Made by a program: the position numbers and the translations under genes. A DNA stretch of 64,000 bases from Palsa-295 sp963781105. GTDB taxonomy: Bacteria > Acidobacteriota > Terriglobia > Acidiferrales > UBA7541. Numbering within the stretch: position 1 is the stretch's first letter; each line of letters opens with the position of its first letter. The stretch lies in NCBI GenBank assembly GCA_963781105.1, contig CAWAED010000012.1:1-64000 (forward strand). The letters run 5' to 3'. The notes below the pieces were generated by a model. That model did not search any database, was not told the origin of the DNA, and worked only from the letters and a program-made list of their open reading frames with translations. Positions 9,501 through 16,907 of the stretch are shown here, piece after piece.

Positions 9501-10150
9501 AGAAGCACGATGCCCAGAGGATCGGAAATGGAGGGCCAGGTGCGGTCCAACTTGTTGGTGGAAACAACGGAGACGAGCAGGATGAGATACAGAGCGAAGA
9601 GAACCACGCCCTGGAGATACACCACGATAATGCGGCGCGAAAGAGCCGCGACACAAAAAAACAAGCTGCCCAGAAAAAAGATCTGGACCACGGTGATGGA
9701 AAGAAACGGCTGCAGGTGCGTCCAAAGGTGGATCGGGGCAATGCGCTCCTTGTCAGCCCAGGGCATGAAGGCGCCCACGATCGCGCCGAAGACCAATCCG
9801 GAAAAAACGAGAATCGAGATTACAAAAGACGCGGCCCAGCGCCCGCCGAGATAATCGAATTTGGAAATGGGCTTGGTGAAAAGCAGCGGATAGGTGTCTT
9901 GCTGGAAATCGCGCAAAATCGCGGGGCCGAAGATGGCGGAAATCAGAATGGCGCCAAAAGCGGTGAGCTGGACGAAGGTCAATGAAAGCGCGTAAGGACC
10001 ATTGAGATACACCTTCCCGTTGCCTACGGGACCGAAGTCACGCGCGGAAACCGCGAAAAACATCATAAGGAAAGGCATCAGGAAGAAGACATAGGTCGAG
10101 ATGCTTTTGAATCGCAGCTTCAATTCGAGAAAGAAAAAATCCAGAAACAT
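6560..10150 (-). CDS. ABC-2 type permease fused to an M1-family metallopeptidase
   Basis: Predicted 1196-residue membrane protein. Two ABC-2 permease halves, each with about six helices, occupy roughly residues 1-280 and 300-600, joined by a charged linker (RRTSRRAREVRAGEEAELKA). From about residue 640 the chain is an extracytoplasmic M1 aminopeptidase-like domain with the zinc motif HELAHQWWGH (His939, Glu940, His943) and a candidate third ligand in MSETLAQYSA (Glu963). The GxMEN substrate motif of true aminopeptidases is not visible; the matching region reads SEAIGF. The gene starts 24 bases after its ABC ATPase partner. The likely role is export or membrane-linked peptide processing; the substrate is unknown. 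Confidence 0.9.
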   Translation of the reverse strand: MFLDFFFLELKLRFKSISTYVFFLMPFLMMFFAVSARDFGPVGNGKVYLNGPYALSLTFVQLTAFGAILISAIFGPAILRDFQQDTYPLLFTKPISKFDYLGGRWAASFVISILVFSGLVFGAIVGAFMPWADKERIAPIHLWTHLQPFLSITVVQIFFLGSLFFCVAALSRRIIVVYLQGVVLFALYLILLVSVVSTNKLDRTWPSISDPLGIVLLDGVTRYWTVAERNSQLIHWSGVFLINRLVWIGVGVLALLVTYIFFPMSAEVLGARRTSRRAREVRAGEEAELKARPRGVSLPAVTQLFNSATTRAQLWSLTRLRFSNISREVVFWAIVVVMIVNTSINAYFAGEMNEVYVWPVTYLMVQALQGGSFLFLFIITTMYAGELIWRERDVHFEQIHDSLPVADWTDWLSKFFALALVNFVLISVVIFCGIAVQTFLGYYHYEIPVYLKEMYLIALPQMLTFALLALVVHTLVSNKFVGHALLIGFFILIPVLYRYGIENRLYLVGEITPYTYSDMNGYGHFVPGLLWSISYWLFICAFLGVIAVAFSRRGTDLSWAARLRLARPRIHGLIPAGALFLVLAGACGGWFYYNAHALNEFRTDQDDRHRAAAYETLYKKYERLPQPKITAVDVSVDIFPERRSFSASGHYTLVNHSSQVIEDIHITDGRDSVDEIRFDRPFRVATSDKKHFYTIYKLDQPLQPGESMRMDFRASYTSRGFRDGHERPELAYNGTFFDRDYFPFIGYNNALELDDPRRRREEHLGPLEEMAPPGDPYYSNINLFTTDSEWITFHCVVSTSADQIAIAPGYLQKEWTENGRRYFEYDMGSTRINDFYSFLSGHYSVRRDEHDGVKLEIYYQPGHEYNLDRMLDSSKSGLDYYDKNFSPYQFQQFRVLEFPRYRTFAQSFPNTVPYSEAIGFIEKMKKPSDVDLLYFVTAHELAHQWWGHQLIGSQTQGSNMMSETLAQYSAFKVLEKKYGMDMVRKELRHELDQYLRGRAGEVRHEPPLVLVQREGYVWYNKGALVMYALADYIGEDQLNTGLRNFLMQNRYAAGPYPDTRGFVAALRAVTPPDLQYTITDMFENIVLFDDKAVSATYAPTADGKYKVTLTVSTQKRKADGSGNESPMPINDLIDVGVFSGTKEHLKPLYLAKQHFAQDSSTIEITVDELPTFAGIDPYNKLIDRNPEDNLIATEKK

Positions 10151-10174
10151 TCGCGGCGCTCCGAAACTCGATCG

Positions 10175-11053
10175 TTAGTTGCGCTGGTGGCGCGAAAGCG
10201 TGAGGAAATAGACGTCTTCGAGCTCGGCGTCCACAGGAGAGAAGCCTTCGCCCGGCGAGGATTCCGAATAGATACGGAGCTCGTGCCGGCCGCCGACGAG
10301 ATGCGTCGAAACGACTTGCATGGATTTTTCCAGAGCTTCGCGCTCGGAATCGGTGGCCACGATTTTCGTCCAGATGCGGCCTTTGAGGGCTTCGAGCGTT
10401 TGCGCCGGCACACCTTCAATGAGCAACTCTCCGTTGCTGATCATGGCCATGCGCGAGCAGAGCTCGCGCACATCGTCAACGATGTGCGTGGAGAGGATGA
10501 CCACAACGTTGCGGCCGATGGAGCTGAGTAAATTGAGGAAACGGTTGCGTTCGGCGGGGTCCAGGCCGGCGGTGGGTTCGTCCACGATGATGAGTTTGGG
10601 ATTCGCAAGCAGCGCCTGGGCGATGCCGAAACGCTGCTTCATGCCGCCGGAATAACCTCCCAGCGCCTTTTTGCGAAAATCCCAAAGGTTAGTCTGCTGC
10701 AAGAGACCTTCGACGAGCTGCTTGCGTTCGCCGCGATTCGTAATGCCCTTCATGATCGCGAGATGATTCAGCAGATCAGTGGCGGACATTTTGGGATAAA
10801 CACCGAACTCCTGCGGGAGATAGCCGAGCAGGCGGCGCGTGGCGTTCTTGTCGGCGATCAGGTCGAGAGAATCCAAATGCGCCGAACCAGAGTCCGGCTC
10901 AAGCAGCGTGGCGAGGATTTTCATCAGCGTGGATTTGCCGGCGCCATTGGGACCGAGCAGGCCGAACATGCCCGGCGGAATCTCCAGATTAATGCCGCGA
11001 AGGGCGCGCACGCCCCCGGGATAAGTCTTGGTAAGGTTCTGGATTGAGAGCAC
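10175..11053 (-). CDS. ABC transporter ATP-binding protein
   Basis: Cytoplasmic ATPase partner of the downstream permease-peptidase. With the GTG start at 11053 the protein is 292 residues; AGGAGGGG lies just upstream and the product then begins MLSIQNLTKTYPGG like its relatives, whereas the longer open frame adds an unrelated leader. Walker A is GPNGAGKST (residues 34-42), the signature is YSGGMKQR, Walker B is LIIVDEPTAGLDP and the switch His follows in LSTHIVDD. The C-terminal 90 residues are the usual extension of drug- or Nat-type exporters. The permease start lies 24 bases downstream, so the two form an operon. Confidence 0.95.
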   Translation of the reverse strand: MLSIQNLTKTYPGGVRALRGINLEIPPGMFGLLGPNGAGKSTLMKILATLLEPDSGSAHLDSLDLIADKNATRRLLGYLPQEFGVYPKMSATDLLNHLAIMKGITNRGERKQLVEGLLQQTNLWDFRKKALGGYSGGMKQRFGIAQALLANPKLIIVDEPTAGLDPAERNRFLNLLSSIGRNVVVILSTHIVDDVRELCSRMAMISNGELLIEGVPAQTLEALKGRIWTKIVATDSEREALEKSMQVVSTHLVGGRHELRIYSESSPGEGFSPVDAELEDVYFLTLSRHQRN

Positions 11054-11322
11054 GAGATCCCCTCCTGGGATATGGCACGGCAACAAGAGTACATCCATCG
11101 TTGAACTTGAAATGGCCGATTGATTGGCCGCGATTGTAGCTGAAATGCGGGCAGGCAGGAAGCAAATGCGCGTCGTAACGGACGGCAGGTCGCCATCGTC
11201 GCGCAACGCAGACTCTCGCGCAAGCCAAGATTGCCGCCTGAAGAATTGTTGCCACGCATTCACCGGAGCGAAGCCGAGGGCTCGACTGCTAGCCCACCAT
11301 GGCTCGGTGGAGGCCCGACAGA

Positions 11323-11720
11323 TCAGAACAGGACCTTCAGCGCGAGCTGAATTTGGCGCGCTGAGCCGAAATCTCCTACCGGGAAGCGCGTGCTTAGGAT
11401 CTTGCCGAACGCGGCACTGGTCACCGTGTTCGTTGGGTCACCGAAATTACGACGGTTGAAAAAAACATCGAGCATCTCTCGGTGCGAAATTGTAGGTTGA
11501 CACCTTCCGTCAGCTTCGTGTTTTTGACCACCGAGAACCCACTGATCGTGCCCGGCGGCAGCGTGTGTTCGGGACGAGGAATATTCGAAATGATTTCGAT
11601 TCGCTCCCTGCTGTCCGGTATGTGTTCTACTCGCATCCTTGCCAATACGCGAGATTCGAGCGAACCAATCGCAAAGTCCTCGTTGCCCATGCTTCGCGTG
11701 GAAGCACCCGCCGTCGGGCC
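11323..11720 (-). pseudogene. C-terminal remnant of a TonB-receptor-like outer membrane protein
   Basis: Two minus-strand frames together spell the end of an acidobacterial CarboxypepD-reg/TonB-dependent receptor: LTEGVNLQFRTE in one frame, then FFNRRNFGDPTNTVTSAAFG, GDFGSARQIQLALKVLF and a stop in the other. They join if two bases (an extra AG near 11480) are removed. The terminal aromatic residue fits an outer-membrane beta-barrel end. Nothing of the plug or of the rest of the barrel is present, so this is a relic. An open frame extending further into the adjacent tRNA is spurious. Confidence 0.65.
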
Positions 11721-11744
11721 GTGGTAATGGTAAAATCGCGGCAC

Positions 11745-11821
11745 GCGCCCGTAGCTCAGCTGGATAGAGCATCTGGCTTCGAACCAGAGGGTCGGGAGTT
11801 CGAATCTCTCCGGGCGCGCCA
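11745..11821 (+). tRNA. tRNA-Arg (anticodon TCG)
   Basis: A 77-base complete cloverleaf: acceptor GCGCCCG/CGGGCGC, D-arm GCTCAGCTGGATAGAGC, anticodon stem TCTGG/CCAGA around CTTCGAA (anticodon TCG), T-arm GGGAG-TTCGAAT-CTCTC, discriminator G and an encoded CCA. It reads the CGA codon family. Confidence 0.97.
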
Positions 11822-12121
11822 CTTCTTACGCCGCAACGCACCAGGCAAGCCACACACCCTTTGCCACCGGCGCAAGGGGACCTCGACACGAATACGCTTC
11901 TTTCTGTGGCGGGCCTTCTACGAATCTTCGCGTGACGAATGCTCCGCGCAAAGGGATGCGCCACCCGCAACTCTCACGGCAGATCCAAGACCATTCACCT
12001 TCACCGTCAAATCGCGCAGTGTTATCATTCGCTTCGTGACGCCCGAAATCTGAGTTGCATCCGATCGCCGTAGCGACTCGGTATGCAACGGGTCGGTCGC
12101 CCGCCAAGAAGGAAGATGACG

Positions 12122-12451
12122 ATGAATGACAAGATTGCAATGTTCCCGACGGCGCAGCCACCCAGAGCCGATGAAGACACGGCGGCAATTGAGCAGGTCG
12201 TAGAGCAGGTTCCGGGCGAAGTCGAATTGGACAGGATCATCAAGGCTCAGACATCCGGACCTCAGATCGCAAGGCGAATGGCGGATTTGGAAAATTCCAT
12301 TTGGTCGCTAGTTGGCGCACTTCTTCTTTTGCCAGAATCCACACGAGACAAGATCGGCGCGACGGAAGCAATCGAGCAGGCGCGAGTACTTCTTCATCGC
12401 AGCATGGTGCTGGACCACAACCTGGAGCTGCCGGAAGGAAAGGCGGAGTGA
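12122..12451 (+). CDS. Small hypothetical protein
   Basis: Predicted 109-residue acidic, soluble protein with no signal peptide. The central part (DRIIKAQTSGPQIARRMADL, then ENSIWSLVGALLLLPESTRD) looks helical, and the C-terminus is Glu/Leu-rich. No family recognised. AAGGA lies 7 bases before the ATG at 12122; an ATG at 12116 is also possible. It stands alone between tRNA-Arg and the SBBP gene and is flanked by similar short hairpins. Confidence 0.5.
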   Translation: MNDKIAMFPTAQPPRADEDTAAIEQVVEQVPGEVELDRIIKAQTSGPQIARRMADLENSIWSLVGALLLLPESTRDKIGATEAIEQARVLLHRSMVLDHNLELPEGKAE

Positions 12452-12780
12452 CGGTCGCACCAAGCTGCAAGCAGCGGACACAGCTTACGAACGATTAACC
12501 CACCAGCATTGTGATTGACGCCACGCACCCTTTGCGAACAATGCAAAGGGATGCAGCTCCTGAACGTCAAGTACAACGACAGACCGAAAAATAATCAAGA
12601 TCGCCGTCAAGTAGCGGAGTGATGTTCTCCGGCTTCGTTATGCCGCGAACTTAAGCCACGAACCTATGAAAGCACACATGAATAAGAGGGTCAGCCACCG
12701 GCCTTAACCCGAGAAGCTGGCGAAGTAGTGCGAAGGGGTGGCCACTGGTTGGTTCGGCATCTTGATCACGACGGCCCTCC
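12452..12780. other. Intergenic region with one hairpin
   Basis: I see no gene here. The one clear structure is a perfect 8-bp stem CCCTTTGC/GCAAAGGG with a 7-base loop at 12528-12550. A weaker relative (CCCTTTGC...GCAAGGGG) lies at about 11858-11879, and a third GCAAAGGGATGC word lies at 11948, all around the small gene at 12122. Confidence 0.5.
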
Positions 12781-15700
12781 TCACTCCACCCGGTAATTCT
12801 GAATCGTCACCGCGCTATTCGCGTAACCGCTCGCCACACCAATCGCCTCAATCACTTCTGTCTTCGTCACGGTAACCGGCGCAGTATACAAGGTGGACTT
12901 GGACGTCGGCGTCGTTCCGTCCGTCGTGTAATAAATCACGGCGCCCGGCGTCGCATCCATCATCTTTACCATCGGCCGCGAACTAAACACATTCCCGTTC
13001 GGCGTAAACACCGGCTTCGCCACGGTCCCCGCCGACGCAATCGTCAGCGTCCCATTCACGAACTTGAATTCATAGTTCGTCGCAGCCAGCGTGCCCATCG
13101 CGACCGTGATCGGATATGTACCCTCCGCCGTACCTTCGGGCACTGTGGACAAAACCGGCGCGCCACTCACAACAGTCGGTTTATCTCCATTCAAAAATCC
13201 AGCAATCGAATAAGTCAGCGCAGGAATCGGCTTTCCCTGCGGCACACTTTCACTCTTCGCCGTCACTGTCAGCACGCCGGGGTTCGCCGCCTCCGCAAAC
13301 GTAACCGGCAGAACTTCCGATACCGGTAACATCAACGACGCCGTGCCGCTCAAATTGCCAACAGCTAAAGGCGTCGCGTTAATCGTCACCTCGCCGTTCG
13401 CCCCAGTCACTGCCCTGAGCGACGAAAGGCGCATGTCTGAGCTGCTGAAATTGACCTCCATCCCCGCGCGAGGCAGCCCTCCCTCTGTCACTTCAAAAAC
13501 CAGCGGATTGGCAAACGTCTTCCCATACACGCTTCTCTGGTTGTCCCCGGACACCAGGCTCAAGTTTATGTACGTACCCAGCACAGTTTCGACATAATTC
13601 GTGGTGCTCGGTGCAAACGTGCCGTCACCGGCGTAAACAGCCGTCACCGCGTGCGTGCCGTCAGGCAACGTATTAGTCTGAAAACTCGCCCGACCGGTGC
13701 TATCCAAATCCTTCACCGAAGCCAAACCTCCATCAATGCCGAAGTGCACCTCTCCCGTCGGCTGGCCATCACCCCCCTCCGTCGTCACCTGCGCCGTAAA
13801 CGTGATGGTCTTGCCCTGGAACTGAGGATTGAAGTTCGCATCAAGAATCATCGAGGTGGGCACTACCGTCGAGTTCACCGCAAACTTCGCAACATACGCC
13901 ACGTTTCCCGCAATTTTGTGCTGAAACGCATCATGCGTCGTCGGAAAATAGTCCGAACCCGTACCCCCGGCCACATAAAAGTTCCCGGCAGGATCCACTG
14001 CGATTCCAACTGCCCCGAAAGATCCACCCAGAAACGTCGAATAAACAAGTTCCGCAAGGTTGGGGCTCATCTCGCTGACAAACGTCCCGTTGCCAGTTGT
14101 CTGAAATGCGTCGCTCGTCACCGGGAAATCTGCTGAACCGGTGGAGCCCGTCAAAAAGACTTCTCCCGTACCATCCAGCGCGATGCCCGTCGCGACGTCA
14201 CCCCCCGTCCCGCCCAGGAAGGTCGAGAAAACCAACCCCGAACCGGTCGGGTTGAACTCCGTAACAAAAACAGTCGGGTTGACCCAGAAAAGCCCTTGTT
14301 CGTAGTCTGAAAAGCAAGACTCGTGATTGGAAAATCCGCGGAATACGTTGCGCCGGCAACATACGCATCCCCGTCCCCGTCAATCGCAATCATCGCCAAA
14401 CACCGTCGGTTCCCCCGCCATAGCAGTCCCGCTCCCGCCGACGTACGTCGAATACACCAGCGCACTGCCCGTGGCATTCAACTTGGCCACAAAGGCAGTG
14501 CTCTCCTCAAGAGGAGCGTCGTTATTGGTCTTCTGGAAAGCGCCATCCGTCACCGGGAAATCTGTCGAATTTGCTGTCCCCGCCACGTAGGCGTTCCCGT
14601 TAGCGTCCAGCGCAATCGCCGCCCCACTGTCACCGTAGCAATTTATATTACAATTTCCGACGAAGTTAAATCCCTGGGCGCTGCCGCCCAGGTACGTCGA
14701 GTAGATCAGCGCCGAACCCGCCGCGTTTATCTTGCTGATGAACACGTTGTCCGAATACTCCCCAGCGGCATTATTCACTTTCTGAAATGCTCCGCTGGTC
14801 ACCGGAAAATCCTGTGAGTAGACGGCCCCCGTCACATAAGCATTGCCGGCACTATCCACGGCAATAGCCGACCCGCCGTCGCCTACAGTTGATGCCGAAT
14901 TCATAAAATTCATTGCCCCGCTGCCACCCAGGTAAGTCGAATAAACCAGCGCCGAACCATTCCCATTTAGCTTCGTCACAAAAGCATTCGAGACTCCTCG
15001 CGTCACGCCGTTGTTCGTGGTCTGAAAAGCTCCTGTGGTCACCGGAAAATCAGTGGAATACGTTGTCCCCGTAACGTAAGCGTTCCCGTGCGCATCAATC
15101 GCGATCCCGGCGGCGCTGTCGCCACCTGAAGTTTGTGTTCCGGACATTTGGGGGACGGCGATGTGCCCGCTGCCCCGAGATACGTCGAGTAATCCAATCC
15201 CGACCCCGCGGTATTCATCTTCGTCACAAACACATTCCCGAATCCGTTGGCCACTCCCTTGTTGGTCGTCTGGTACGGGTTTCCTTTAAGTGGAAAATCG
15301 GTCGAATTGGTGTTCCCCGGCACATAAGCGCTGCCTTCCGCATCCACCGCGATCCCAGACGCGGAATCGCCGCCGCTCCCACCCAGATAAGTCGAGTACG
15401 CCAGCACCGGATCAATCACCAACTCGCGCGTCGTATCGTAATGCCCCAGCGCAAACCCAACTTCGTTCTTGCCCTTCAACACAAATTGTCCGTTCACCAA
15501 CTCCCGCTGCCCATCGCGCATCTGGTAAACCACCGGCTTCTGAAACGCGATCTCGCCATTCCGCTCGACAATCCTCAAATTGCCATCCGCACCAACGCGC
15601 AGCTTCCGCGCTCCGTCAAATCGCAATCGCACCTGACGCGTACTCGCGCCCGGCTCAATCACAAAGTCATATTCCAATTGCCGCTGATTCCCGTAGTAGA

Positions 15701-16400
15701 TGAGATCCACGCCCGGATAAACTCCCGCATACTTCACTCGCGCATAAGTAGGCACATCCGTGTGCCATCGGCTCGGGTCATTCCCAATTAGATAGTTCGC
15801 CTTCCCTGCCAGCGGTTCCACTTCGCTTACTTTCGGATCCACCGACGCTCCCACCAATTCCATGCGAATCACATCAGTCTTCGCCGCATCAGCCGCAACA
15901 GCAGCAGCCGCTGCGCCGCTCCGGCGTGCATGCACACCAGCCCCAGCCTTCGTCAGCGATAGAACCGCCGCATCCTCCGTCAGAAACAACGAGTACCCGC
16001 TTCCCCGCGCCAGGAATTTAACCTCCGGCGCAGTCTGACCATCGTTCGCCTCAAAACTCAAAGGCAATCGCCCATAATCCGCCATCAACGCCGCTGCAGT
16101 TGGCGACTCCGCGGGCCGTGCTGCAGCCCTAGACGCAACCTGTCCCGTCACCGATTGCGCAACCGCTCCCGCAGCCACCATCATCACAGCCACAATCGAA
16201 AACAAAACCGCTCGAGCACACCACGGCATCATCCGTGAAGCCACATCGAGCCTGCCGAAGCACTCCTTTCGGCGCACCGCCGCGAAATCAAAATCATCAA
16301 ACCCACGAAGATCAAACCGGCCAGGATCAAAAGTACGAGAATGGCAGGCACGAGGATTGAAACCACGAAGATCAAAGGTACCGGGACGGAAAACGCGCAT
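12781..16400 (-). pseudogene. Secreted SBBP-repeat protein with DUF7948, Ig and chitobiase-C domains, frameshifted
   Basis: A single protein of about 1200 residues is spread over several frames. Order: an unusual basic leader, a signal peptide starting MMPWCARAVLF (from 16232), a DUF7948-type domain (LSFEANDGQTAPEVKFLARG), then many SBBP beta-propeller repeats of the form STYLGGSG...GIAVDAxGNAYVxGxTxSTDFP, an Ig-like domain (TFTAQVTTEGGDGQPTGEVHF), an MBG-like domain and a C-terminal chitobiase-like repeat (GAVIYYTTDGTTPTSKSTLY). Frames change near 15145, 14395 and 14300; the first and third are cured by adding one G to a G run. Either the gene is recently broken or the assembly has homopolymer errors. 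The start at 16400 has GGAGG upstream. The role is surface or secreted; the ligand is unknown. Confidence 0.8.
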
Positions 16401-16617
16401 AGGTCCTCCTGTGAAACATCCGCGGGTCACTACGCTTTTCGGAATGCCTGCAAGGGAAGACGCTGGGCGCGGACACTATACCACTAATCGTACGTTATCC
16501 TGCTGTTAGCTTTTGATCAACTTGGCTGTGAAAGCCGCGCTATCTACGTTACGTTGTTCGCCCGGCAATCGGTTATCGTGGTTTCTTTTTTGGATGCCGC
16601 GCGGAGCCGTCCTACCG

Positions 16618-16905
16618 TTATCCGGTTCCGCCGCTGATGTTGGGGACTATCCAGATCGCGGAGTTGGCTGGGACTGGGGTGGATAGGCCGCCTGTGTAGC
16701 GGACGTCTTCTTCGCCTATGAAGATGTTGATGTGTTCGCGGACATGGCCTTGCTCGGTGGCGATGCGGTCGCGGAGTGGGGGATAGAGGAGCCAGAGCGC
16801 GGAGAGGGCGTCGGCTAGCGTGGCGGGTGCGTCCTTGATTTCTACTGTGTCGCGGCCTTCTACGAACTGGCGTAGCGGGCCGGGGATGTGGAAGGTGGCC
16901 GGCAC
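16618..16905 (-). CDS. MoaD/ThiS-like beta-grasp protein
   Basis: A 95-residue ubiquitin-fold protein. It has the MoaD pattern: N-terminal strand ATFHIPGPLRQFV, an acidic VEIKDAPATLADAL helix region, LRDRI...HINIFIGEEDVR and the final VPNISGG. Canonical sulfur carriers end in exactly GG; here two more residues (TG) follow, so it would need trimming or does not carry sulfur. The GTG start lies 2 bases after the kinase-propeller stop, so translation is coupled. I see no molybdopterin or thiamine genes nearby, which argues for a dedicated partner of the upstream gene. Confidence 0.8.
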   Translation of the reverse strand: MPATFHIPGPLRQFVEGRDTVEIKDAPATLADALSALWLLYPPLRDRIATEQGHVREHINIFIGEEDVRYTGGLSTPVPANSAIWIVPNISGGTG

Positions 16906-16907
16906 GT

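Noticed and set aside
11323..11970. Minus-strand frame reading APGEIRTPDPLVRSQMLYPA across 11745-11821
   Set aside because: This is the translation of tRNA-Arg in reverse, a well-known spurious product; only its C-terminal part holds a receptor remnant.
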